Positions 1-11,373 of a stretch of 64,000 nt of DNA are shown here, piece after piece. The position numbers were made by a program, and so were the translations under genes. This stretch comes from Trametes villosa (Eukaryota > Basidiomycota > Agaricomycetes > Polyporales > Polyporaceae): contig PUDQ02000078.1 of NCBI GenBank assembly GCA_002964805.2, forward strand, positions 1 through 64,000, given 5' to 3'. Numbering within the stretch: the first letter of the stretch is position 1; each line of letters starts with the position of its first letter. Under the pieces are notes generated by a model. That model worked only from the letters and a program-made list of their open reading frames with translations, was not told the origin of the DNA and did no database searches.

Positions 1-813
1 ATTGAGACGACGCCGGAGGAAAAGGAGGCAAAGGCTGCGCGGCGGTATGTCTCCGCTTCAGCCTGGAAAAGCGCGTTCTCACGGTTGACGTGCATCGCAG
101 AGCGCGGCGGACGCTCGACCCTTTCGCAGCGCCCCCCGCTCCCATTCGACGCCAGGACAGGCCCTCGAAGCCCGACGGTCTCACGAAGCAGACGTACTCG
201 ACGCACGTACACACACGGCGCGGGGAGCCGCCGCGCAAGTGGCACATCGTCGCATACTTCACGGTAAGACGCCGCGTTTTGTGTTCTCAGCCTGCGGTCG
301 CTGACCTTGTGCTGCGTAAAGGGTGACGACTACACACGGCTGCCCGTCGTCGAAAACTACGAATACCTCCGCAACATCCGTGTCCCCGAGGGGATCTTCA
401 CGTCCGCGAAGGGGAACATCGCACGTTTTGGACGCACTCTGGACGACTCGGACGGGCAGGAGCCCGTCCACCTGGGCAGGGATTACCAGGACTGGAGCCC
501 TGCTCCGTGGGCCGTCCCGTCCTCGCCTTCCTCGCACGGAGCCCGCAGCGCGGATCGCCCGCTGTCGTCCTCTTCCTCCTCTTCCTCATCGACAGCGATG
601 CGATCGCCTCAGTACTCCGTCGGGAGCCTGCGCTCGAACAGCTCATCAGGCGTCGGCGTGCTCCCCCGGCTGGCGACCGTGGTACCGGTCTCACATCTCA
701 CTCCGCCAACATCTCCGATGTATCCCACGTCCCCGGGCGGCATACCGAGCAGCTACAAACCTCTCACCTCCGAGGATCGCCGCGCGCTCAACAGCTTCCG
801 ACTTGCGCTATAA
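1..813 (+). CDS. Gti1/Pac2 (WOPR) family transcriptional regulator, 3' part
   Basis: The gene is cut by the window start. Proposed exons are 1-44, 101-263 and 322-813, with GT-AG introns of 56 and 58 bases. The joined frame reads LTKQTYSTHV, then RKWHIVAYFT, then LPVVENYEYLRNIRVPEG. This matches the second half of the WOPR DNA-binding box, where a KQTxS strand and a KWHxxAYF motif are followed by a short LP...VP segment. The C-terminal 130 residues are low complexity, with a run of nine serines and many Ser-Pro pairs, as is usual after the WOPR box. WOPR proteins (Wor1, Ryp1, Pac2, Gti1) are nuclear master regulators of morphology and development in fungi. The first half of the box lies left of the window, so full length and target genes cannot be judged. 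The family call is from motif recognition. Confidence 0.75.
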
Positions 814-3800
814 CGGGCGGCGATGTGTCAGTACGATGAATTGTATGTGCATGATTTCAATTGGACGAACAATGGGATCTGGGGTGCACCCCGCGAATGG
901 CATCGGGCGTGTTGTATGATAGGTATTTGTCGCGGACCTCTCGAGCTGTGTAGCATCAGTCTTCTCTCGATCTGCCATATAATCGTGTTCCCGCGACACG
1001 CGACTGCTTGATTCTCGTGCGACTGGACGTGATACCTCAGAGGACTGCACGGGTGATTGCTCGTTGTTGGAGAGGATGATCCCCTTCACCGCTCACCCCT
1101 ATCTGCGAACGTTGACGAGATGGTGAGGTAAGAGGCCCTGGGGCAAGATACGCGAAGGTTGCCTGCGATGAGGTAGGACGTCAAGCGCACCCAGGACGGG
1201 AAGACGTCGCTCACTTCTCGGAGCTCCCACTCCAGGCTGGGAATGAGGGAGGGATGGTCGTGGTCGGATTGTGCAGGAGTACTAGTGGAGAGTGCTCCTT
1301 GAGTCGTACCTGGCGCGATGAGCTCTGCAGTCAACCACGTCGACTTTAGGTTTTAGCCTTCTCGAAGAGCGTGCTTTATGGGCATTTCGTTGTCTTGTTC
1401 AGCGCACAGAACGATACTGCTCAAACATGGATAGGACGTTCTAGCTGTAGCCGTTCCCTGACAGCGACTGCGCAGACCGCCGACAATCGTCCGCGACAAG
1501 CAAGGATCCGGACGAGAATACAACCGAAGGCGCCCAGCTCCTCGGCGGCCCTTCTGACTTCCTCCGCAAACTGGAAAGTCAGAGCGTTTCCTGAAGACGA
1601 CTCTGGTGCCTAGCCCGGCCGTTGGTGCGGCGAAGAGAAGGCCGCGGGAGATCAAGAAGGCGAAATTTGCCAATGCTTCCGGCTTCGGGCAGATCCTACC
1701 TATCCTGAACCTTGCCTCTGGGGAGCGCAGAGTAATGCTCATCGTGCTCATTGGAGGCTATGCCTGTACGACCCCCTCCCCCTAAGGCTGAATAGAGTTG
1801 GCTTAGTGAGTACGTATTCGCGCTTCGAAACGCCGAGCTTCCAAGTTGTGCTCGTCGCTTCGCGACTCCGACGAAGCTCAGCGGGCCGGGCGACGCGCTG
1901 CGCTTGTCAGGAGGTCGTCTCAAGCTCGTAGGCTCCCGCATGACTGCAGAATCGAAGGGACCAGGCACCGGCCGTTCCCACATAATGTCCGTGAGGATGT
2001 AACTTGCATGTGGCGGGGGTACAGCGTCTTCTAGACTGACAGCTTCTTTCACCAATACAATGCAACCACAGTAAGTGGTTGACGACTTCGTAGCTTTCGT
2101 CCCGACTCATTCGTCATCCGACCTCTAGGCTCGTGCGTCATTTTGCGTGCAGATACCTGAACAGTTTGTGCCCTTTAATGGGCTCTTTGCAGCAGGTTCG
2201 GACAGATGGGGAGGCGACCGGCCACGCCGTTCCTCCATCTGACCATTTATTAACAAACCCCGAGACGAGATCAATGACTCGCAGTCTAGAGCACGGATCT
2301 ATGAGAGTGCTTCATGCGGGAATACCTCACAGCCAGTCGCGGCGGCGGTGCGAGACGGACATCTCGCACCGCCGCCCGCTCTCGCTGGCGCATGCGACTG
2401 CCAAGAATCCGTCCTCCGCGAACTCACATGATAAAACCTGCGATTGGTACGACGACGTGCGCTGCCCACGGCGTGCGCAGCGTGAGAGCATTTGCCCCGA
2501 GCCAGAGCGCGGTCGCGCCGCCGTCTCAGAATAAACCGCACCGCACCCGCTGTGTCGGAATCTTCTTTCCATGTTTTGTGATGGGGGATTTCTTGTCTGT
2601 CGACTGGCGGATGGTCGATAGGGTGGTGTTGGGTCTTGCAAGCTCCGTCATGCTCATTGTAGGAAGTTCAGCGACTGTGTCCTACTGCGCCGCTTCACGT
2701 CCTGCTCCAAGTGGAGTCAGCTCGAATATCAAACACTCGACATTTGGAGATAGGAATGCAACCTATGTAGCGGTCGAAGTTGGACATCGCTGTTCCGCTA
2801 CGCTTCCTGCGGAGAGAGACTTCGTACGGCCGGTTCGGTGATCTCGGACGCGCGTCCGCAAAGGCACTGGGGTTGCCCCCTCATACCTGCAGAACGCAGA
2901 GTATCAGCCGATAAGTCCCAATCGCGGCGTCCAAACACATGCTCGCGCTGGCCGCTCTCTGCAGCCGCACCTTGAGCAGAGCCCGGCGAGCGCGCCGTTC
3001 CCATGAGCCGCAGCATCACCTTGTCGGGAAGAGCTCTCTGGCGGGCCGCTCTGTTGACGTATCCCCGCCCTTCGCGTCGACTGCCTCCGAGTCTCGTCGA
3101 CGGGAGCCACCGAGGGGTGCCACATGCCACCCTTCCCTGTTGCCCTCGGGCGCACAGGCGGAGTGTCAATGCCCTCCATTAGGTGCGACCGTGGGCCAGG
3201 CCTCGTCTGCGCTTCCCCCGAGTAACGCTCGGTCAGGTGGTCGATGCTCGCGGTGCACAAGGCCGCCTTCGTACGTTTTCCCTGACAGCCTGCGCGTCCG
3301 TGCAGTGCCCACGGATGTGTCCTGCATCCATTGTCTGAAGTTGGACTGTCCTGTCAGCGTCGGTGTCGAAGCGAGTACTCCCTCGAGTCGGTACGTAATG
3401 TCGGAGCCTGACCACCCTTCATGGGCGCGTTCGTCCGCTTCGGTGGGAGTAGGACCCGCCTGCGAGTGGCGCCACTGTGCTCGTGCCCTATAGGATGGCT
3501 ATCCGTGGCGCGGGGCTTCGATTCCTCAGTCCTCTGCGCATCTTTCTGCCAGACCGACGGCAAGGCCCCCAGCACGAAGGAGGCAATTGCGCGGGCGCGG
3601 CCTGCCAAGCACTTCTCGGACGGGATTGCCTTTTCCTGCGACAAAGCTGCGTTGAGTGGTGGGAAAGACTATCGCGGTCTTCGTCGCTCGACTCACCGTA
3701 TTGGCGCGAGGTCACGGGTGTACGAGTGAGGAGTACGGCCGTGATCCTCGCTCGTCAGGCTGATGGCGGCCCAGCGTGCGCACTCACGGTCGAAAAAGCT

Positions 3801-4352
3801 CACTGATTTCCAGGGACGTCAAGGACAGTACGGCCTCCGCAGCTGACGCGAATCCAGGGTCGCAAGCATAACGGGACGAGCTCGTCGCGCGCTGAAGAGC
3901 GTCCGTGGTCCAAGACGCGCGCACTCCAACGGTGCAGGCGGGGCCGGCCCGTGCGTTTTACGCGAATTCCCTCATAGAGCTTCTTGGTTGCCTTTACGAG
4001 TTACAAGCTTTCGTACTGGCTTCGGCGCGTCCACGCCGCACGCGCAATTCAGTGCATCTCCAGTTGATCTCGTCGGGGGCGTGCGCAGCGGTGATCGTGC
4101 CCCGGCCTTATCGATCACGCTGTGCACTAGCGGAGTTGCGCGCGCCTGGCATGGGCGAGGGCGTGCCCACACGCAGCCCCCGGAGATCCCGCCGCGCGAT
4201 GGGGCGACTCTATTGCGGACGCTGTCGGAAGCGCGGCGCTGGCGAGGGCTATCGCGCGCGGGCGGGGGCGGGCCTGAACGAAGATAGAGCAATACAAATA
4301 CACGCGCACCAGTGTCCTCCAGCGCCGCCACGTTACGTCGCGCAAGGTAAGT
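814..4352. other. Long intergenic stretch without a supported gene
   Basis: About 3.5 kb between the WOPR gene and the 3' end of PMS1. Open frames occur on both strands, but none shows a recognisable domain, a convincing exon chain or a coherent low-complexity pattern. I see no transposon ends. The only structured item is the perfect hairpin at 2341-2376, listed separately. UTRs of both flanking genes must lie at the edges. Confidence 0.5.
2341..2376. repeat. Perfect 15-bp inverted repeat (hairpin) with 6-base loop
   Basis: Bases 2341-2355 (GGCGGCGGTGCGAGA) are exactly complementary to 2362-2376, with the six-base loop CGGACA between them. The stem is GC-rich and would be stable as DNA cruciform or RNA hairpin. 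It lies in a region without a supported gene, so its role is unknown. Confidence 0.8.
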
Positions 4353-7300
4353 TCACGCCTCGGCGCGGGCGAAGGCGGCCCAATCAACGGCGCGCGCCCG
4401 CTCCCACCCGGCGCCAGCAATGTCGGAGAGATGGCGCATGGTGGGCCTTCCATGGGGGCAGTGCCAAGGCTGGTCCATCGTCCCCATGTGTTGCACGACC
4501 TGAGAGTTTGCGAGTCAGTCATCTGGCGTAGCACAAGAGGAGCGGAGCAGGGAGGAGGCGGGCCTCTCCCGACGCACCGACGTCATCTGTCGCCGACTCA
4601 GCGGTGTGCCGATCATGATGCTCATCCTGCACGCCCGCATAGCGAACATGGCGCGCGCCTTGGAGCAGCGCACCATCTGCCCCGCGGGGCGGTCCTGGAG
4701 GAGCTGGAGAAGCTCCTCGAGATCTGCGTGGCTTCTTTGAGCGCCGCCGCCCAGGCACGCGAGTCAAGGGCGGCACGCACCTTTCGTGTCGAAGACCGTG
4801 CTCTTGCTGATGGGCCGCGCGCGCAGCTGCACGCGCTGTCCCGGCGGCCGGTCCTCGCAGACGGCGAGCTCGAACCCGTTCTGCCGGAGCACGTCGATGT
4901 TCTCGAGCGCGACGAGCTCGTCCGCCGCGGTCAGTTCCAGCACTTGGGGGCTGTGCATCCCCCGGGGGACGTAATTGAGCCGAGTGTATGGGTGAGTGCG
5001 GGGAGAGAGCTTACTGGAAAAGCTGTTGCGAGTCTATCTTCGTCGTCTGCTGCAGCGTCTCAAAGTTGTACTTCTCGTCCGCGGCGTGCTGGTCCACGAT
5101 GAACAAATCATCCATCTCCAACCCCGCCCCAGCCGCGCCGTCCTCCGTACTCGCAGCTTTGCGCCGTCGCACGATGATGAAGCCAAGATTGAACTGGCCG
5201 ACAACGTCCATGGCTGCAAAGTCGGCCTTGTCGATCACCCGCGATAGGCTCTCCGTCGCGTCTTCGTCTGCCGCGTCGATCGCCATGCCCTGGCCGCTCT
5301 CACGCACGATAACCTCCCGAACCTCCTGCGCACGCTGTGCGTCCGCGAGCCGTGTGTGTAGCGTCTTCCACGCGCGCGTCACGCGCGCAAGGTCGAACGA
5401 GAGAGAGACGCCCTCGCGGTCGTTCGTGCGAACGATCTCCTCGCTCACCGCTGTGGCGATCGTGGATGATGTCCCGATGTCGCTACGCTCGGGGTTGTGC
5501 TCCGGTGACGCCGATAGGTCTATCACTTCTGGGTTCGCAGGATGGATGCTGTCGACGTCCACGACCTCGTGGTTACCGGGCAGGTGCTCCGCCATCTCGA
5601 TGTCTCCATCGCCAGGCAAGGTGTCCTGAGGCGGCATATCGACGTCGCCATCTTGACCGAGTTCTACATCCGGAAGGTCCTTTGGTTCGTTGTCCATGGT
5701 GACGCTCTGTGCGTCGTCGCCAGTTTCCCCTCGTTCCTCTGGGGCGTAGATTTGCTCGTCTAGTTCGGCACCACCTGCGCCTTCACCGTCTTCGTCCTCC
5801 TCGGCATCCCCAACTGCACCATTCTCGCCTTCCTCGTCCTCGTCCACATCCATAGTTGCCTCCTCTACCTTACTGCCCACCCTCGCAAACCCGCGCAACA
5901 TATCACGCATGCCCTGTCGCGCGTCCTTGCGCGGCGCCTCAGGCGAGTCGCGCCTGCCCCGCTTGCGCGGGCGTTCCGCGCTGCTGCTACCTTGCGAGTC
6001 TGCAGCGCGCCGGAGGTTCCAGGACGCGCCAGAGGTGCTAAGGACCATCTGCTCAGCGCGTGAAGAGGATGAGGATCGGGATTGTAGAGAAGGGCGTGTC
6101 TTTGGATTCGCTGGGCTTTTGATAGTGGGGATGGGCGCGTCGTCGGGGATGGCTGTATCGCTCGAGGTCTTGCGTAGAGGGGGGCTGTGCCTTTCGTCGT
6201 TGAGCTCGTAGCCCGGAATTCCCTCAGCGTCGCTGTCTTCTTCCACATCCCGAACACGGGAGGACATCCGTGCACTCCGCTTCGCGACCATTTGCGTGAT
6301 GGTTGGCGACCGCGGGGTGACGCGAGCTGTGCTGGTGGACCCTGAGTACGTGGCTGGCGCGTCCACTCGTGCGGACTGGCTCGCTGGGAGAAGGTCTTCG
6401 ATGCCCTGAGCGGCGGGATCGACAGGGTCCTCCTCGCGACCACTGGAGGCGCCCAAAAACGCTTCCTGCGAGGAGGACGGGGCGCCTGCGGGCTGAGAGG
6501 AGGTTAGGAGGAGAGTCGGCTCGCCGAAGGATGGCTCTTCCAGTGGATCTGGCGACGTAGGACGCGGACCCTGACTCATCGTCCCCCCAGAGCTGGGCTC
6601 GGAGGGCACGTTGGGAGGTTCGTCGCTCGGGTCCTCAGGCAGGAAGAGCGGGTCCTCCTCTGCCACGCGCGCGCTCTGGCTGGCCTGCGGGACGCTGTCT
6701 GTGCCTATACCCGCCTTACGCGGGAGCTGCGTTTGGGTTGCGTTGACGTCGAACGTCGATCGTGCGGGCGCGTACTTCTCCTCGAGGGCGATCTGCAATG
6801 CGAATGTATGAGTGACCACCCCCCAGAGAGCGTAGAGCTGATAGGGCAGATGGAGTGAAGAGGGAGAGACCGTACCTTGAGCGCCTGCACCAGGTTGTTC
6901 TCGCTGTGGAGGAGAATTGTGCGCTTGTCCGGGCTGACGTTGACGTCGCACGAGTCTGCCAGTACACGAAAGCATGTTAGGAGGGGTACAAGATGGGAGG
7001 GGGAAGACGTACTGGTGGGCAGGATGAAGTCTGCGACGATGAAGGGCGACTGTGTCGCGTTGAACGAGCGATAGACCTCATTGAACGCTTTCTGGACCTA
7101 ACAGCCCCAGCAGCGCTGTCAGTAGAGCTGGCAAATGGGTAAGGCGACAAGCGTACCTTCGAGGGGGCGCAAGGCCGGCCGTTGACGAAGAAGAACTGGC
7201 GGTCGGTACCCGTCCTCCCGCAGCCGACCACGAACTTCGAGATCAGGCCCCGGACCTTCACCTCGTTTCCGCTCCTGGAACACAAATGCGCTTCTCAGCC

Positions 7301-8380
7301 TATCCCTAGGTGCGATGAGAGGAAAGCTGAGCGTACCCGTCATCTGGCGTCTTCCCGAGGCGGCGGAGCACAGCCGCCTCGACCTCGACGCCGAAGTCGA
7401 GCTCGAGGTCGACGAGGTTCTCGAGCGCCTTCGGGCCCCAAATCGCGGACACGGACGCGCGCGTCGACGGCGTCCCGTCCGTCCGCAACTGGCTGCTCTT
7501 CTTACTACCATCCACCGTTCAGTATGCAGCGCACTGACAGGAAGACAAGGAACAAGTAGGACGCACCCGCCTGCGGGATGGTTGGTGACGCCGAGGCGCA
7601 CGCCCCTGTTCTCGTGCGCGCAGGGGACGAGCGCGTAGGCGTGCAGGAGCGTGAGGGCTTTCCCGAACTCGCGCTTGGCGTGCCGCTCGAGCTCCTTGCG
7701 CCGCACGGGGAGCGGCTTGAAGAGGCCTGACACGGTGATTGTCGTGCCTCTCTGAGTTGTGGAAAATCAGCCCGATGACGATTTCGTGAGAGGAGTGCGG
7801 ACTTGCCTGACGTGCGGCTTTGCCCTTGCGGCTCTTGGTCTTGCCGGTACGCTCGAACTCGATGACAGTGCCGACGGGCGCCTCTGTGGATGTGGCGGTG
7901 GTTACAGTGACAGAGTCGGCGAGGGCGCAGAGTGAAGAGAGAGCTTCGCCGCGGAAACCGAAGGTGGTAACCGCCTCGAGGTCGGTGAAGGATGAGAGCT
8001 TAGAGGTGTAGTGCTTGAGTGCTGTATAGTATCTCCGTTACTAACCAGAAATATACGAATTTCTGAACAGTGTAATGCGATAGAACCGAGCTTACCGATG
8101 GAGTCGTAGTCGGCTGGGGAGATGCCACTACCGTTGTCTATGACTTCAAACGACTCGAGCCCGTAATCTTTGAAGCGTACCTCTGGGTAGGTGTTCAGTA
8201 GGAAGTTTCAGTCAAAGCACTGAGATGCATACCGATGGTAGTAGCTCCCGCATCAAGACTATTCTCGACGAGTTCTTTGACAGCGGTCTGAAGGTCGACG
8301 ACGACCTGGCCAGAAGTTATCTTGTGAATGGATCCGCCGTCAAGCACCTTGATTCCGCCGAAAGACTCTCCATTTTCCAT
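4353..8380 (-). CDS. PMS1: DNA mismatch repair endonuclease PMS1 (MutL-alpha subunit)
   Basis: Twelve exons on the minus strand: 8233-8380, 8096-8182, 7807-8021, 7567-7751, 7337-7504, 7157-7274, 7013-7097, 6876-6955, 5015-6792, 4781-4950, 4578-4723 and 4353-4499. They give 1108 codons plus a stop. The N-terminus holds the GHKL ATPase motifs: [14 protein letters not shown] (about residues 33-46), DNGSGIS (65-71) and [11 protein letters not shown] (98-108). RGTT and [11 protein letters not shown] follow. The middle is a long acidic, serine-rich linker. The C-terminus has the MutL endonuclease motif [12 protein letters not shown] (about 929-940), which keeps D, H and both E of DQHA(X)2E(X)4E, plus ACR and CPHGRPT (about 1074-1080). 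Known role: with MLH1 it nicks mismatch-containing DNA after MutS recognition. One intron (7752-7806) uses GC-AG. The first ATG, at 8380, is taken as the start. The endonuclease residues separate it from MLH1. Confidence 0.96.
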
Positions 8381-9412
8381 CGTCACCAGATGTCCGAGAA
8401 TTTATAGCAATGTCCGGATAGATTGCGTCCGGCGCGAGCTCGCGCGTCCAGGAAGGCGATCCGTGAGCTAGAGATTGTGTGCCAGCAGTAGTACCAATCA
8501 AGATAGCGACTCGTTGGCTAGACAGCTTAGTTGTAGCACTAAAAGCTGCTAGCACGGAAAGGTCGTTATCAGCGCGAGACGGAAAGCAGGAAGAGGGAGA
8601 AGCTGGAGAGAGGAAGGAGGAAAGGAGGGCGGGAGAACGCGCGCGACTCGCGAGAATGCGCTCACGTGATGAACACTCATTCGAGCGCGCTTCGGGCGTC
8701 TCTCTCCTTCTCTCCCTGTTTCTCTCCCTCGCTCTCCTTCATCCCTTACTTTGAAACGCAACATTGGCGACGCACGGAACTCCGTGCACTGTACTGGACC
8801 TAGCATTACTTCTTGTCTTTGCCCTGTGAAGCCTTCACATAGATGTTGGCCTCTGCCTGTGCTCGAAATACTCTTGCACGACCGAGATAGTTGCGCTGTG
8901 GCAGAATCATCCTAGCGTTGCTTAGAATCGTCATCCGCCGAAGTTGACTCGGGAATATGCACTGGCCGCGTGCATGCAACTCTGAGAGCGCCACAGAACC
9001 CACGATCTACGTCCTCGAGAAGATACAGGTATGTCACCCATCATCTCCTCTTGTCGAGCCTCCGAGCTGCGATCGCGATGACGCTCTCGCGCAACGCGAA
9101 CACAGCAAGGGGTCTACGTGGCTGCGTCTTCTCCTATGATTATCAATGACTGTTCACCGTAATGTATGCAAACGATGGCCTCATCGTCCGAGTCTAACGA
9201 GTCATCCCGACGTGTACGATGAGAAAACCGCGAACCGATGGATCCCCCAGTGTGGCTACATTTAGGAGAGCGCACGGTGTGCACAATTGATTTATCAGTG
9301 TTGTAGTAGCCCTTAAAGCAGCACCGGCCAGACCATCGAGATTCTCCGCTACGACAGGCCCCTATACGGCGTACGCCCTCCTCGCCGACCCTCCCCGCCG
9401 GACGAACGACAT
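8381..9412. other. Intergenic region between PMS1 and a WD40 gene
   Basis: The first 300 bases upstream of PMS1 are purine-rich on the plus strand, then become CT-rich around 8690-8750. A short minus-strand frame (8934 down to 8806, 42 residues, basic, ending QGKDKK) has no recognisable domain; I do not call it a gene, although a short mitochondrial-type protein cannot be excluded. Nothing else is supported. An E-box module here is listed separately. Confidence 0.4.
8663..8704. promoter_or_regulatory. E-box (CACGTG) with downstream CGGGCGTCTCT block upstream of PMS1
   Basis: CACGTGA at 8663 is followed 30 bases later by CGGGCGTCTCT. The same two blocks, 40 bases apart, precede SPC25 at 38241-38291. 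CACGTG is the core site of bHLH factors such as Cbf1. The module is about 280 bases before the PMS1 start codon and in reverse orientation relative to that gene. Function is inferred only from sharing. Confidence 0.4.
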
Positions 9413-10575
9413 CTAGAATCGGAAAGGGATTCTTTGCGTCCAGAGACGTATATATCTCCCCATCCTGCCCCCCTTGGCGTCCTGAACCTGCAGTATCGCG
9501 TCGTCCTCGTCGGGGTCCTCGTTGGACACGCTGTACTCCTCGTGGGGTGTGTTCCGCTGGGTTGCCCTGAATGTATGAAGGAGCGCACGGGTGCTCGTCT
9601 CCCACAGGCGCATAGTGTTATCCTGTGAGGTTGATACAATGTAATTGCCCTTGGGGGAGAAGCGAGCGTCGTTGATCACGCCGTGATGTCCAACAAACTC
9701 TACCGGATCGGGTCCTTCGACGAATGAGGGCGGCATGAGGGTGAAAGTGTTGGACCCGGGCGTGAGAACGATCCCCCGCCTTACGGCGCGCGAGTATGCG
9801 TGGAACACGGTCCCGGGGCTGGTCCTGGACGGCTTGTCTTTATACGCAATGAGGAGCTCGCGATTGTCTTCGGAAGCCAGCGCAGAGGTCCAGACGGTGC
9901 TGTTCTTCACCACGTAGAACTCCTTCTCCCAGACTTTCTCCTGGATGTCGAAGATGGCGCCGCACTTCTGCTTGCTGACGCACAAGAGGAGACGACTGTC
10001 CTGCGAAAAGCGAGCGTACTCTGCAGGTATTTCAGTCGTTTTGAGTACAGATGTTGCCACCAATGTGGTCCCGAGCAAGAGCTCAGTCGTCTCCCAAAGC
10101 CAGATAGCATCATCCGAACCGGACGCGAGGTACGTCCCGTCTGGTGACCATTCCAAAAAGCGGATCACCTCTTTAGGCCCATATAACTTCTTGACCTGCT
10201 TCACGGGCTTGAGTGACCAGACTAGGACCATATGACCCCCCCTCTTTTCAGAGTCGCTAGCAGCGGTGTATGCGAGATATTCGTTGTCCGGGGAAAAGGC
10301 AAAGACTGGCTGCTGGCGCCGGATGCGTTCTTCCTGGTCCGTTGGATAATCTTCTTCTATCGACCCCGCGTAGTCTGATTCCGTCGGCTCTGTGTGCATG
10401 GTATATGCATTCGCCACAGAGCTGTCTCTGTCTGCGGATCGAGAATTCTCAGTCGCTGTCGTGACCAACGGTGTGTCAGTGCGAGTCAACAAACACCACG
10501 CCGATGCAGCGAATGAGCAGACATACAGTTGATACTGTAGATAGAGGGTGGCAGTGGGACCCGGGACGAGGACAT
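9413..10575 (-). CDS. WD40-repeat protein (paralogue family, minus strand)
   Basis: Two exons (10527-10575 and 9413-10455) give 363 residues. The start is the ATG at 10575; the 71-base intron has GT-AG ends. The short N-terminus is rich in Ser, Thr and acidic residues. WD units can be seen from about residue 60: FAFSPDNEYLAY, FLEWSPDGTYLASGSDDAIWLWE, FSQDSRLLLCVS, and a well-formed one near the end with HHGVINDARFSPKGNYIVST and DNTMRLWE. Several blades are diverged, so the propeller may be built from weak repeats. The last 40 residues leave the WD pattern, so a missed 3' exon or a decayed end is possible. WD40 propellers are protein-interaction scaffolds; no catalytic domain is present. A TATA-like box lies 134 bases before the ATG. 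Confidence 0.8.
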
Positions 10576-11373
10576 CGCGTCGAAGGTGATTGCTTGGTGC
10601 GTTGAAAATGATTTCGAGTGGAGTTCGAGGGCGATGTGACCCGGAGATGAGCGATGCGACGAGGTAGTACTGTGTTGGGGTGCTCCCTTACATGCGAAAG
10701 CGGCCCCTTATATACGGATTTGCGACCGCCGATGGGATTGCGGCAACGATGAATGCATCAGTGGTGTCTGAATACCCTCCGGCAGTATTAATGTGCGCTC
10801 GCCGGTTTTGTCTTTTATTCGGCTCGGAGCGCAGCTCTATTCAAGTGTCCCGGCGGCGTCAAGAGTACGTCGAAACAGCAAATTCGAGTGCTGCATGAAT
10901 AGACAAGTGAGACGCACTACGGTGCCACAGGCAGCATATCAAGGATACAACACCGCGACGACGTTACCGCCACTGTGTGTCCTGTCGCTTATTATCCTAG
11001 GGTGATTCGGAATGATCGGTGAGGCAGACTATTCAGTCGCATTAGTGAGAATAGACATAGATTTGCGAGCTCATGTTTTGCGGGCCGTCGTTCGGGGACA
11101 TGGTGGTATGGTATGAAGGAGCGAGTCGGGCGTCCGACTTCCGGCCGCCGCTCAGCTTCGACCGCGCGCACGCTCTCAAGAGGCGCATTGGAAAGTTGAA
11201 TGCGGGCGTGACCACGCAAGCCATTGTAAACAGAGGTATATTGATTCTGCCCATAGTGCACAACACATCCCAGGATTTCGTGGAAATAGTCTCATAGAAT
11301 GGTGCGCATTGATACAGAGGTAATGGATGGCCCGAGTCGACCTCTCTACTACTACTCCGGCGAGTGGAGCCTA
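10576..11373. other. Intergenic region between two WD40 genes
   Basis: It holds the promoter of the WD40 gene ending at 9413 and the 3' flank of the WD40 gene ending at 11374. No coding pattern or repeat is recognised apart from the TATA-like box listed separately. Confidence 0.4.
10709..10715 (-). promoter_or_regulatory. TATA box of the WD40 gene starting at 10575
   Basis: The minus strand reads TATATAA about 134 bases before the ATG. All seven intact or nearly intact WD40 genes of the window have such a box at a similar distance. Confidence 0.6.

Noticed and set aside
1086..2841. Several overlapping open frames of 80 to 175 codons on both strands
   Set aside because: They are Arg/Ser/Pro-rich frames typical of GC-rich noncoding DNA, overlap each other and show no domain or splice logic.
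2798..4531. Long frames on both strands upstream of the PMS1 3' end
   Set aside because: No recognisable motif; those beyond 4353 are antisense or alternative frames of PMS1 exons.
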